Below, piece after piece: positions 46,253 through 57,641 of a DNA stretch of 64,000 bases (positions are counted from its first letter, which is position 1; every line of letters starts with the position of its first letter). The DNA comes from Notospermus geniculatus (Eukaryota > Nemertea > Pilidiophora > Heteronemertea > Lineidae). Under the pieces are notes generated by a model. The model had not been told where the DNA came from and ran no database searches. It saw nothing but the letters and a program-made list of their open reading frames with translations. Location of the stretch: the NCBI GenBank assembly GCA_002633025.1, contig NMRB01001091.1, positions 97,411-161,410 on the forward strand. The letters run 5' to 3'. Both the position numbers and the translations under genes were made by a program.

Positions 46253-46385
46253 ACCTGTTTTCCATGATCAACCTGAAGTTATTAATCATGTTTGTACAGA
46301 TTTTCATTGGGGAGGGGTAACATGGGTAAAGTGACACGTCTGCATCCAGGATTGGGAGTCAGATGACACTTCTTCCCAAAAGCCT

Positions 46386-46711
46386 GCAGCACACGTCACC
46401 ACTTTTGTTGCCCACACAGGCAATTTTCGTGGTCGCCATGAAAATGGCCAACAAGTGTGCTGTGGCCGACAACGACCACTCACCACGGAAATTCTGTGGT
46501 GACCATGAGTTGCCACAAGTTGCCGAAAACCAAACCAGTTTGATTTCTCACCACGAAAATTGCTCGTAGTTGCCAGTTGTGGTGATGCGTGGCCATCAGC
46601 AGCACACGAGACCACTGAGTGGTGATGTCTGCTGTAAACTGGCAACCGCCACAAAAATTGCCGACCACGAAAATTGCCTGTACGAGCAACAAAAGTGGTG
46701 ACGTGTGCTGC
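46386..46711. repeat. Foldback element built of CCACGAAAATTGCC words
   Basis: Ends GCAGCACACGTCACCACTTT and AAAGTGGTGACGTGTGCTGC are perfect inverted copies. The interior repeats GACCACGAAAATTGCC, GGCAATTTTCGTGGTC and GTGGTGACCATGAG-type words in both directions. Confidence 0.88.
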
Positions 46712-47224
46712 TAGCTTTAGGAATGAAAGTCCGGGACGCCTTGGTAAAATTGGCAGGAGTCAATGACCATGAAAAGTTAATGAAAGCCCTGATGGTAGTG
46801 CAGTTATCAGAACAAGAATAATGCTTATTTATGCGCTAATAAACGAAAATTGCATGTTTTGAGGACACTGTTATGATCTGTCAGATACGCAAGCAATTGT
46901 TAAAAGCGGGAATAAAGATCCACAGTCGGCATGAAGGATGCGATGAAATCGTCGCCATGGCCGCCATATTGCAATGCAGGCGTGAATCTTTCCAGGTCTC
47001 ACTATACAGTTTTGTTGAGGTCTCACTGGGCAGTTTTGTTCACTTACTAGTGCATGCGCATACATGTACCGTACTCGATTTTAGCGCCCCTCTCTTATAA
47101 GCGCATAAATACGGTATATTCCATTTGGAAAAGAACTGGCTGCAGGTGTACTGTGCAGGGTTTATATTATTGATTTTCTCATGTGTTAGTAATTCATGTT
47201 CATTGTGAATTGTTCTTTTTAAAG

Positions 47225-50200
47225 CTCACTTCAGAGATAGACGGGATCGCTCTCCTCGATTCCAAGGAGGAGTTCGCAGGGAAACTTTCATGAATGGAGT
47301 AAGTTTTCTCTTTCTCCTAATTATGCTAATGATACAGTTCACCAACTTGATGAATTATATCCTCTGATACCGTTTGGCCTTAAGCCACTCTCACACGTGC
47401 GACAGTTGGCCTGCGTTTAATTGCGATAGACAATCGCAGGTGTACTGTTGCAAACTATCGCAGACCTTGCGATAATATTGCAGGCAATCGTGAAATTTTG
47501 AAAATGTTCAAAAAATTTCACCTTGTCGCAACTTATCGCAAAGCAACTGATTGTCGCAAAATATCGCACAATAGGGAGGTTTCGCAATCGCCTGTTTAGG
47601 CCATACGACGACGTTTATCTATTGTTTGGGTATACCCACACAATAGATAAACGTCGTCCTAGGGCCCAATCACACGCAAATTGTCGCACGTGTGTGAGCG
47701 GCTTTAGTCAGTGTTTCCACAGGAGAGGACTAGGGTATAGAGGCTTTGCATATGTCATCACAAGCCGCCATGCTGGAGGACACGTACTGCAGAGATGCAG
47801 CGAAATGAGCCATGCATGCCCCAGTGACGTTGCGTCAAACCTTGGAGGAATTATACTGACAGGAGAAACAGCGAGCGCACTTCAAAGGTTTCATCATCGC
47901 CACCGCCGATCCCGATGTGTATTGTGTTAACGAGGTGTTAAGTACTAAACAAACACACCGCATGAGTGATTCCACGACTTCGGAATTTCCAAGTAAACTT
48001 CGGCTACTTCCATAAGCACCACACGAGGAACGTCAGATCAGTCTATTTGTTCGGGGAGACAAGCCTCTCGGAGAGTTGTCATCTGACCTCAGTTTATTCC
48101 ATGCTGACAGAGATTTATTGTCCGTCAGATTACATTTAGTCAAATATAGCAAAGGAAAACATCCACATTTCCACCACACAATCTCACGGGAACAAGCTTG
48201 GCTGAACACGTGAAGGCAGGGGTTGCTGCCCACCCCTATGAAAAATCGATGCAACCACATAATATCCAGCACTCCTAGCGAGCAAATTGTGGAACTACAC
48301 TTTCTACACAAAGCCGCATGCAGATATACATGGGTCAAAATATCGAGAAATAGTGGAATATCGCGATGAAACTTGGATTATAAGACAGAAGCCCGGTGGT
48401 GTAGTGGTTTGGGTCTCCGACTAGTGGTCAGAGGTCCCAGGTTCGAATCCCACTGGGCGTGAGACTTTGGGCAAGTCTCTTTGCCTCACTGGCCTCGCTC
48501 CACCCAGGTGTATAAATGGGTACCGGTCGGAAATGCTCGATTGTAGCGCTGAATGAGCAGCTCATCTGAGTTCTACTGAAAGGTTTCAGGATAGACTGGG
48601 GTAAAAGTGTAAAGTCAGATGAGAACCTCTACCGTAGTTGATATCAGACTATAAACCCAAACTTTAACTTTTATTATAAGATACCGACAAATCGATTGAT
48701 GTATGGTATGTCATACAGCTAGATGGCAGTGACCATCCGGGCTGCGTCGGTACCGATGATGACTTCAAGCGAGCGTGCCTAATTGCTGTGCAAACAGTGC
48801 GGGCCTTTGTGTTCCATTTTTTGGGGAGGTGTGAAAAAGGGATTATAGAGGGGCAATTAGCTCGCTGTTTCTCCTGTCAGTATAATTCCTCCAAGGTCGA
48901 ACAGTGGCGTGGCGCACTTCACGCAAGTCACGTCACGGTCGACTCACACCTGTGCCCTGTGTCCCCCAGAATGGCCGCCAGGATGACGTCACTGCAAAGC
49001 CTCTATGGAAACTAGACCCTCAAAGTAGTCAAAAAGGGTCATTTTCTTACGTTTTTTGTGAATTTCTGAAAATTCCACTGTCACACCAAAAATATTCTGC
49101 TGGTAACTGCCGGTCCAAAGACCGTCTCGGTGCTTGAGGTTGGGGATTAGGAGTACACTTGTGTGTTTCCATATACCAGATTATTGACCTCACCTGGTAT
49201 AAACCAGCTCAGCATTTCCTCGACCACAAATTTGACATCAGTTGTTCCTTGTCTGTAATAGATAGAAAAAAGCACATTTCGATATTCGAGGTACCGTATT
49301 TTTTGTCATCAACACTCTGTCCATTGCTTTGCTGATAACAATGTACATTAATAAAAAAGATATGTATTAAATTAATTTTTTTTGGGGCCTCTGATTATAG
49401 AGGGATTTTTTTGCTCGAGTAAATTTTGTCATCGCAATATGCAATATAAATCTTAACAAGGGGTTTTGGGACCTGTTAGTCAAAAGGTGAAGGGATTTTT
49501 TTTTAAATTCACAGTTAGGTGGTTGTACTGCAAAAGCAAAAGACAAATCTCAATATTTTTTTTTCTCTTGCAGTCGTACAATGACTATATGAGAGAATTT
49601 CATTCACGTCCGCCCCCAGCATCCCTTGGATACCATGGCCCAGTAAGTACACGTAGTGAAATCCACTGTACATAAAATTTAAAAATTGATTTAGCCACTT
49701 GATACAATCCAACATTTTGCACTTGGGGTATACCTTTCTTTCACACCCATTCTCAGATGGGACTTGTGTTTATTTCTGTACATTGTGGTGAAGTTTGCAT
49801 TGGCACCAGTGTTCAGGGTTTGACATTCGCTATGTTTTGGGCACGATTGTTGGGCATGAAATAATAACACGGCCCAAATCCATAAAACCTTTGCTAGCTT
49901 AGTTGGTTGCTAGTTGTGTACATCGGCCTGTACAAACTGGGCGCTTTAGCAGGCAACTAAGCCTAGCAAGGTTTTTGTGGATTTGGGCCCTGGTTTCTAA
50001 GGTGAAAAACATAGCTTCCCACCGGACTCGAACCCACTGACCCTCGCATAAGGCACCAATTGCCAGCACTCGTGGGGCAGCACGCCTTAACCACTAGGCC
50101 AAATCCTCATCTCAAAAAAAGATGGTTCAGTGACCCATGTTAAACGAGGTGTCCCTAAGCACCCTGTTTAGGCATCCCTAACCACCCAGGATTGTTGGAT

Positions 50201-53055
50201 GGTTAAAATATTATTACCATTTTGCATCTTTGCACCATATTACCATCTTGTATACCCTGTATTGCATTCAGTTTGGTCATATAAGATCTAGCCTGATAGC
50301 CTAGTGGTTAGAGGAACCTGATAGCGTAGTGGTTATCACGTCCGCTTAGCAAGCGGCAGGTCCCGGGTTCGAATCCAGCCCGGGCCATATGGGATTTCAT
50401 TCCCGGCTCTTCACGTCCATCGCATGGGACAGTAAGCTGTGGTGCCTTGTACCTTGTGTCTTTGCAAGGGCAAGTAAAAGACCCCATCCAAGTGAGGAAC
50501 ATGAGTAGCTTGTGATGGCCTCCTCCGTACTTACCAGGGCCAATAATGCTATAGCGTCAGCCCTGACGGAAAAATAAATACAAATAAGATCTTCAGTGTG
50601 CATGGATTCAAATTATGACAAACTCACTGTTCAGAGATGTCTGCTCTATCAACAGTGTAGCTACCTACTTGTTTCACATTCTTGAGTGCCCTTCCAGCTT
50701 TGGTCATGATTAGTAGGCAGCAACTAGGGTATGAAGCACCCAGTGAGTCCAGTGCCCGAAAAGTAAGCCGAAGGCCAACTCGCTGACTGGCGAGTTTGAT
50801 TGAAATGTCATTCGCCACGACCATGTATGCCGGAATGGAAGCACGCCCTGATGGGGGGCCTCCCCTACAAAAATTTTGAAATCAGAGGCTGTGGAAGAAG
50901 TGATTTCCTGGCATTCTGGGTGCCTGTTAAAAGTACAGAGCAGGCCTTGGTTTAGACTTATGCAAATATAAATGCAATTAAAAAGTGACTTTTTAATCGC
51001 CAAATTGCGACCTCATGATTGCATTCATTTTCATTAGCAAAGTCTTGATTCGTGATCGCAAATGGCGAATAAATGAGCAACTTTTCAAGCACTGCTGAGT
51101 CTTTCCGCCGATTGATAAGGGTTGTGGGGTGATCTTGCTTCCTTCACCATAAAATAATTCCTAGTATTGGGAATAATTCCTTGTATTGGGATTCCTGATG
51201 GATTATTTCAAGGCTTCTGCTTAAAAATTCTTATCATTGCTGCAAATAGGCTACAGTTGCTTCCCTAAGGCTGGGTTCACATAGAGCTACACCTAAACGG
51301 ACACGGCTAGCAAAGAAAGGTTCCATGGTCATGAACCTTCTGTGAGTGAAGCCATTGTTAGCCGGCATCTCCATGTACCGTGTAGCTCTATGTGAACCCG
51401 GCCTAAGAGGTAAGCGGGACTGAATTTTTCTCGTGTCTTAAGCATTCTACCTTCTTTTTCTCAGTCTTTTCTGAAATCTAGTGTGGAAAAGTTCCAGCCT
51501 GAAGAAGACCCCGGTTGGGGTCGAAAAATTTGCAAATATTCTGGAAACATGGGAAATGGACTTTATATACATTATTCTTTTTCTTAGCCATCATATTATG
51601 AAAGCCACAGCCATGGTCCAGGCTACCAATACCATGAACCTCATAGGTCATCCAGGGAACATAGCTATCCATCAGCAATGGACTATTCCAGGTCACGGAG
51701 AGATGAAAAACGGGTAATCAGCAATGTAAGTGGATGTGTTCATTGCCTTCTATCCGTCTCACTTAAAATTTTTCCTGACTCAGGCACGGATCCAGTGGGC
51801 GCGGGCGTTCGCCTCCCCTCTTAGCCAACAAATCTGTAAAATGGACCGTGAAATTCTGGAAGTTAGTTGGAGGAAATTTCAATATTCCTGGCAGAGGGCA
51901 CCCCCTCTTTTCCCAAATCCTGGATCCAGCTCTGACTTCTAAAGCCATGTGTCAAGGGATACCCATCCCATGTCGACAGATAATGGTAGTCATCTTTTTA
52001 ACTCTGTCAGACTGGCAGAAACAAGAAAAAAATCATGTTTCTACAGGGACTCGTGATCTGGGCATGCAGGTTGAGGATGTGCTTCTGATCTTGAACTGCC
52101 ATGTGGAATGGTCTTGCAACGGTTCATTTTGAAATACGAGCCGTCATCAATGACGTACATCACATTTGTGAGGCAGTCTAGGCAAACCTGTCTGATGTCG
52201 CTGAGTGATCAACAAGGGCTGTCAGATTAAAATAAAATAAAATATTATTTCAGGAGTGCAAGCGCCCACTTAGGGCATTATAGCTACTCATCAAACAATA
52301 TTGGGCGGTAATAACGATGTGTAGGAGGAAACCGGAGCCCCTGGAGGAAACCTACAATGTCGAGGAGAGATCGCCCTCTCTACCAAATAAAGCCACTTGC
52401 ACGACCGGGGATCGAACCCGCGACCTCAGTGGTGGCAGGCGCCGATGTTTCCACTGCGCCACCCCGGCACCCCAATATTACCTGTGCATTGATCAGCTGC
52501 TGTTGACCTGAATACGAAGTACATTTCAGCTGTGGAAATGTGCAGGTTCACCAAGGCCATTGATACTTTCCTCAAATGCGACATCTGACGCGTTTTCCTA
52601 GACTGCCTCACATTTGTCATGTGTGTACAGTACAGGGCACAATTGACATCCCTACGGCTTCATGAAAGTTACTCGTAAGTTATGCGTAACTCACGGCTTT
52701 GGTTTCGCGTAACTCACTGCGTAACTCGCCAAAATCGCGTAACTCGCCTCGTAAATCACTGGCGTAGCTAGCGAAATTCGCGCAACTCACCTCGTAAGTT
52801 ACGCGTAACATAGCTCGTGAGTTGTTGCGTAAGTTACGAGTGACTTACGCGTAACTTACGCGAATTTAGGGATGTCAATTGTGACCTGTACTGTATGGTT
52901 TTGAACATAAAATGCATCGCAATTGCGAAACATTATCGCTCTTTGTAATATCCAATGTTATATCATACCCTATTTCTTTTCAGTATGAAAGAGACGTGGA
53001 TGACTTCCTTCGTCGGACGAGCAGTCGTGAGCGCCGACACAGAGAGCGACGATGA
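47225..53055 (+). CDS. Arginine/serine-rich protein, last four exons
   Basis: Exons 47225-47298, 49574-49642, 51588-51725 and 52984-53055 all have clean AG/GT borders and join in phase. The encoded tail of about 117 residues starts HFRDRRDRSPRFQGG, continues with DYMREFHSRPPPASLGYHGP and a Tyr/His/Ser/Arg-rich part (SYYESHSHGPGYQYHEPH), and ends YERDVDDFLRRTSSRERR then basic residues and TGA. Such a low-complexity RS/RD/Pro-rich tail is typical of nuclear RNA-binding or splicing proteins; a YTHDC1-like C terminus is one possibility from memory, not shown here. Upstream exons are not found and may lie outside this contig. Introns carry SINEs and foldbacks. Confidence 0.65.
47381..47706. repeat. 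Foldback element built of TTGTCGCA words
   Basis: Ends TCTCACACGTGCGACAGTT and TTGTCGCACGTGTGTGAGC are inverted. The interior repeats TTGTCGCA, TATCGCA and their complements. A secondary hairpin at about 47608-47665 has ACGACGTTTATCTATTG and its complement. Confidence 0.85.
48391..48680 (+). mobile_element. tRNA-derived SINE, family 1 (plus copy)
   Basis: A box TGGTGTAGTGG, B box GGTTCGAATCC, then the same body and CAAACTTTAACTTT tail as the copy at 27938-28232. It lies in an intron of the RS-rich gene. Confidence 0.92.
49871..49990. repeat. Foldback element, CAAATCCATAAAACC family
   Basis: Left GGCCCAAATCCATAAAACC and right TTTGTGGATTTGGGCC are inverted, with GCTAGCTTAGTTG and CAACTAAGCCTAGC inside. 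Related arms occur at 61378-61412, 62098-62132 and 62345-62446 (ATATTCATAAAACCTTGC). Confidence 0.85.
50015..50102 (-). mobile_element. tRNA-like SINE head, family 2 (class II tRNA-like)
   Basis: On the minus strand: A box TGGCCTAGTGGTTAAGGCG, a long variable-arm-like segment, and B box GGGTTCGAGTCC. It resembles a Leu/Ser-type tRNA but lacks a clean acceptor stem, so it is called a pseudo-tRNA or SINE head. Confidence 0.6.
50316..50588 (+). mobile_element. tRNA-derived SINE, family 3
   Basis: Head with A box TAGCGTAGTGGTTATCACG, anticodon stem CCGCTTAGCAAGCGG (AGC in the loop) and B box GGTTCGAATCC, followed by an unrelated body and an AAAAATAAATACAAATAA tail. Just upstream (50292-50315) a partial second A-box head (TAGCCTAGTGGTTAGAGGA) is present. 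Confidence 0.88.
51267..51407. repeat. Foldback element, GGGTTCACATAGAGCTACAC family
   Basis: Left arm GGGTTCACATAGAGCTACAC pairs with right arm GTGTAGCTCTATGTGAACCC; GGCTAGC-like and AGGTTC words pair inside. Confidence 0.88.
51486..51546 (-). repeat. Dispersed repeat, GTTGGGGTCGAAA family
   Basis: CCTGAAGAAGACCCCGGTTG then GGGTCGAAA matches in inverted orientation the sequences at 37950-38005 and 16845-16890. Such a motif resembles termini seen in some Penelope-type retroelements, but no coding part is present here. Confidence 0.5.
52160..52617. repeat. GGCAGTCTAGG foldback interrupted by a SINE
   Basis: Ends CACATTTGTGAGGCAGTCTA and its diverged complement at right match the element at 9338-9552. 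The internal order is also the same (GTCAGATT, then TGTGCATTGATC, then CACCAAGGCCATT). The SINE at 52229-52481 splits the GTCAGATT/TGTGCATT boundary. Confidence 0.88.
52229..52481 (-). mobile_element. tRNA-derived SINE, family 4, nested
   Basis: On the minus strand: A box GGTGGCGCAGTGG, B box GGTTCGATCC, a body with GGTTTCCTCCAGGGGCTCC, and a 3' tail of TTTTA repeats adjoining the left break of the host foldback. Confidence 0.88.
52626..52895. repeat. Foldback element built of GCGTAACTCGC words
   Basis: Ends TACAGTACAGGGCACAATTG and CAATTGTGACCTGTACTGTA are inverted, followed inward by ACATCCCT / AGGGATGT. The interior of about 210 bases is GTAACTCGC, GTAAGTTACGCGTAAC and close variants in both directions. 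Confidence 0.9.
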
Positions 53056-54253
53056 ACAGCTTCATCTAGACTTTTTATGTTGTCATATTTTATTATAGCC
53101 ATTTTCTCATGTACTAGAATTCACATAAACATGTAAATGATGGGAAACAACATTTAAAACATTATGTCATAAAATGTCAATTTGGATGTTTCTGACTGTT
53201 GGATCTGTTCTGTATATTTACAAGTTTTCCCTTGATTTTCCAATGGCCAGAAATCTACTTGTACAGTGTTAACAAAATTTGACAGGAAAATTTGGCTGGT
53301 GGGCACAAATTTGGATGTTAGAAGTGGAACTTGCATGCCATTTCCTCCAATCGAGTGAATGACTCAGTAAAAAACTACACTGCTTGGTTTCAAGATGACG
53401 GAATCAGTATTCAGTGTGCAAGTATTTTACTATGGAGAGAAACAAGTTAAATATTGTCAGATGGTCTAAAGCAGGCCACACACTTGGATTTTCATGCAGC
53501 CAAGACTTCCACCTCCCAGTATCCTGGGCTTGCACCCTTGCCAGCAGCACTCGCGGGAATTCGTCGCTGAAAGTCTAGATACCTCTCGAAGCAGAGCACC
53601 ATACATTTCACGGTATCTTTTATTATCTCCCCGCTTTTTGAAAAAAGTCGGGGAGATATTGTTTTACCCTCTGCCGTCTGTCCGGCCGTCCGGCTGTCCG
53701 GCCGTCCGAAAGTGATATCTCCTCCTAGACCGTTCAACGGAGGAGCTTGAAACTTTAGTATGTATTAGGTACTCATCCACTATTGTGCACAACACTCTTG
53801 GAATTTCGATCCAACTCCCTGTCTTTCCACCAGGGGGCGTTATGTGAAAAACACATTTATGGTCATTACTCCTAAAGTAATTGTGATAAAGTGATGAAAT
53901 TTTGTGTGAAGGTTTATCTGTGACAGCTTCACAATATATCATAGGGGTTTTGACCTTGACCTAGTTTCAAGGTCACAGGGGTCAAACTTCGATAAAAACC
54001 ATGAGCCGTCCAAAAGTGATATCNNNNNNNNNNNNNNNNNNNNNNNNNNNNNNNNNNNNNNNNNNNNNNNNNNNNNNNNNNNNNNNNNNNNNNNNNNNNN
54101 NNNNNNNNNNNNNNNNNTTTCCTTTCGTTCCTCGATTCAGCGCACAACGAGACACACATTACATGTCCTGTGACAGGCTTTCTCCGAGGAACGAAAGGAA
54201 AACGTGAAGCGTGGCGCGTGAAAAGTGTCAACGTGAACTCTATGGAACTGGAG
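53056..54253. other. Non-coding flank with dispersed repeat and gap
   Basis: 53660-54020 is a repeat-like block (CCGTCCG runs, AAAGTGATATCTCCTCCTAG, then GACCTTGACCTAGTTTCAAG) that restarts (CCGTCCAAAAGTGATATC) just before the gap. After the gap a short foldback lies at 54118-54200 (TTTCCTTTCGTTCCTCG and its complement). Confidence 0.6.
54024..54117. other. Assembly gap (94 N)
   Basis: Run of N inside the dispersed repeat, immediately upstream of the second transporter block. Confidence 0.99.
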
Positions 54254-54282
54254 CCTAATGTGATATTCCTCTTCTTCTCCAG

Positions 54283-55313
54283 GAACAATCCGCTTTTTGA
54301 AGAACCTCTGGAAGAACCGAACTGCCGTACCAATATCCCTGGCTAATTCGTTTTTCTTGCTTGGCGGAACACTCATTCCACTGATCGCCTCTCCGTTTCT
54401 TCCTCACGACTCGGGACACAACGTGAACGAAACATGGCATAATTGTTCGGTCTTCTTGATCAATGAAACGATTGCCGATGGAAATAAATCCTGTATACAT
54501 GTAGCTGACGGTGTCGGATCCAAGGGTTCCCATCCTAACGTAAATCTTCGGCAGATGAAGATGCTATACGGTCTTGTCATGGGGATTAACTGCTCAATCG
54601 CGTTAGGCCTCGCCGTTAGCTCGTATCTAGTGGACAACGAAGGCTTGGCTGACGCCATCAGCGACGAAGATGGTGGCAAACATTTCATCTTACATGGAAA
54701 CCGTCGACGTTTCGTTATTTGTATAGCGGCCTTGTGTATGACATGTTTCTGTGGTTCGGAAAGCAATTACATGGGACTAATCGCCTCATACGTCGTGAAG
54801 GGAGTGGGAGACACGGAACGGAATGGAGCTTTTGTAACATCCACCTTCTGGGCATTATGCACAGTCTCTGCTACTCTACAGTCAATCGCCGCCTTCTACT
54901 TAACGCCTTCCACTATATTCTTACTTGACTACATTTTGATGACGATCGCTGGATTGATACTTGTTTTTGGCGAGGCGAATATGACCATCGTGTGGATAGG
55001 TACTGTAGTTCAAGCCCTCGGTACCAGCTATGCTACCGTTCTGATATGGGCTGATGGCTTTGTGGGATTGACCCCTAAAGTTTCTTCTTTACTTCTCATC
55101 TTCGCTCGAATCGGGTCATTTACATTCCCTGTTTTTACAGGACCGCTTTTTAAGATATCCCCGAGGTCACTTATGATAGTGAATTTGATTGCGTTCTTGT
55201 TAAGTGATGCATTGTTCATTATCGCTGAGTCTATTGCATTCCCATATGTTCGCAGAGAAAGAACAATCTCTCTCGGTCTTTTGAGAACAAAATCTTTAGA
55301 GCTACCGGTGTAA
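54283..55313 (+). pseudogene. NaGLT1-like exon 3, copy B, without exons 1 and 2
   Basis: An intact 343-codon exon, same length as exon 3 of gene A and highly similar (for example NSFFLLGG versus TSFFLLGG, and NETIADGNKS versus NETVADGNKS). It keeps its acceptor (CTTCTCCAG) and ends TAA. No exon 2 is found upstream before the gap. Because the reading frame is fully open it is a recent copy. Without the first helices it cannot make a full transporter, unless the missing exon lies in the gap. Confidence 0.85.
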
Positions 55314-55483
55314 CGTTTTTGAGCGTTCCCCATCTGCGAGTGTTCCCCTGCTATTGTCTGACGGAATAAGCCGCAACTCGACAATGGAGGACACACAGAG
55401 AAACGTTTCGATCTATCTACCAGTGTTTCCAGAACAATAGGGGGAACACTGACACACGGAAACACTGAAAAACTTTACACCTG
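55307..55483. mobile_element. MITE, GGTGTAACG family (copy 2), at the stop codon of copy B
   Basis: Ends GGTGTAACGTTTTTGAGCG and ACTTTACACC are inverted over at least 20 bases. The sequence matches 17652-17832. It is absent at the equivalent place in gene A (42067-42070). Its left end supplies the TAA stop of copy B. Confidence 0.88.
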
Positions 55484-55894
55484 TATAGGAACCATCGATG
55501 GGATGTTCATCAGCTTTTAAAGCAAGGAGCCACTAGTCTCACTTTAATACCATCCTCTCGCTCTTGTTACACAGGCACACGGATCTGGTCCGTTTCCAGT
55601 CCGTTTGCCCCTAGTTTTCCGGATATACGACAACGCTGAAGTCCATTTGATAGATTTTTTACGGACCTGAATCGGACAAATTCCATGTGCCAATGAACCC
55701 CGCTTCAGGCCTTGCTGAAACTGAAGGCATGTTTAAACGTACTTACTGTATGCTGACCAGGAACAACCAGTGTGTTTCGTACGTTTCTATTAGGCTTCAG
55801 CACTCTATTTTGAATCATTGCGTGTTCGGGTATTAAGCCCCCATGGTGGCCGGACATGACATACAGTACACTACACGATATTTTAATGACTGTT

Positions 55895-56206
55895 CACAGG
55901 CAAAATGACGTACATACGGCGGACGTACAGCTACTTTTATATCCGCCGTATAGTACAATGGATCATCCTCTGGACGTCCGGTGTACGTATGGCTTACGTA
56001 CGGAAAAATATGTCCGCCGAGTATATGCCGTACATATGGCATACGTACGGCATAGGCCATATATCCCGCATACATACGACGACGTACATGTACATACAAA
56101 TTGAATCTAGCTACTTTTATATACGGTATATATACGCAACCAGGACTGGCGGACGTATGCCGTATATACGCCATACGTCCGCCAGATGTACGTCATTTTC
56201 CCTGTG
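55895..56206. mobile_element. 312-bp MITE with CGTACGGCGGACGTA-type interior
   Basis: Ends CACAGGCAAAATGACGTACA and TGTACGTCATTTTCCCTGTG are inverted. It is absent from gene A flank (site GACTGTTTAAGTC near 42576). Comparison shows a two-base TT duplication. The interior is dense in ACGTACGGC, GGCGGACGT and GCCGTAC words in both directions. Confidence 0.92.
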
Positions 56207-57641
56207 TTTAAGTCATTGCCAGGGAGGGTTAAAAAATAAATTGGTATCATCAAAAATAGATCTATTTTTTGTATCATAAAGCATAAAAATGCCAGCAAAT
56301 AGATATTTCCATGACGCCTATAGTATGCACAATCCGGCATTTATAGATATATGGGAGTGACATCTGTCTCACGATCATATCAACTATATGAACCGATTCG
56401 GTCTAAGATATGAAGCATAAGGTATCGATGGGAAGTGTATCCGATGGCGTCAGCCGGCATTGTCCACACTGAATTCTTCGTGTCGCAGGGATTTGGCAAT
56501 TAGCGAGGTTTCGAAAATCTTACGAAACACGAAGTAGAAATATGAGATTCAACTTCATTTCCAGGACCTAATGTATTTCTGGAGATGGTTGGTACCACAA
56601 ATGCCCCTTGCTGCAGAGAGTTATGATGCATCTTGAATCTTTAAATTTCCTCTTCGTATCTACGAAGTGAAAACGAAAGATAAATTTCAAAGTTTAATAT
56701 ACACCATAACTCTATCGGTCTAACGTCGCACGCTAAAAGACGCTGTTGCAGCAGGCGATATTTGTGGTACCAACCATCTCCTGAAATACATTACGTCATG
56801 GAAATGAAGTCCAATTCCGTATTTCGTCAGATTTGCGAAACCTCACTATAATAACCCTTCCATTGCCAATGGAAAAGAATATTACGACTCTGAAAAGTTA
56901 CAGTCATGTGGCATACTTATTGGAAATCACTTCCTGATGCTTTTCCAATGACGATCCGTATAAAGTGCTGGTTAGGTTTAATTTTTTACAACTGTTAATA
57001 TCAAAAATCTATTTTTGTTAATATCCATATACATGTATATATCCATGTCTACATGTATAATATCAAGAACCAGCTTGCATATTGTTGAATTTATTGACGA
57101 AATCCGTAGGGGAGTGATTTTGTGGGACACTCGATATTTTTAGGTTATTCGTAAACCATGTTCATCATCAGTAAGCCTGCTGTCCAGTCGACATGGCGTA
57201 CGTACGTATCCAATGTGAACATAAAAACCAGACAATAGTGAGGTTGAGATCAGCGACTTATCACGGATCCTTATACGTATAATACGGATCGAAATGCACA
57301 CATTCCAAAATTTGTCCTCGTTGTACAGAATTCTATCCGTATACGTATAAGGATCCGTGATAAGTCGCTGATCTCAACCTCCCTAATGTGACAAACAGAT
57401 GGCCGTATTATTAGAGTGAATGAATTTATTTTGTTGGACATTATGTTATAGCCAAAAGATCATACTACATGATAACCAGATGGTCCGGTGAAGCACAGAG
57501 TCGTAACGGGTGTTAACTCAATGTTTTATAAAAGTGGCCTATAAGTGCATTTGGTTGGTTGACTTTGGGATTTTAACAATCTGGCTGAGGGATGTTCGCT
57601 CTCTAACAGTCGCCAGTAAGTATCTACCTATCGGAAGAGCC

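Larger units (their letters stand above)
44166..47224. other. Foldback-rich stretch, mostly non-coding
   Basis: Contains foldbacks at 44660-44716, 44724-44991, 45621-45802 and 46386-46711, plus a possible 3' exon near 46163-46240. No gene is confidently assigned. Confidence 0.6.

Noticed and set aside
50316-50390. Functional tRNA gene (Ala-like, AGC)
   Set aside because: The head is followed by a SINE body and A-rich tail, and the acceptor stem does not pair cleanly; it is a SINE head.
54283-55313. A third complete transporter gene
   Set aside because: Only exon 3 is present; exons 1 and 2 are not found upstream and the orphan exon at 44009 would join out of frame.
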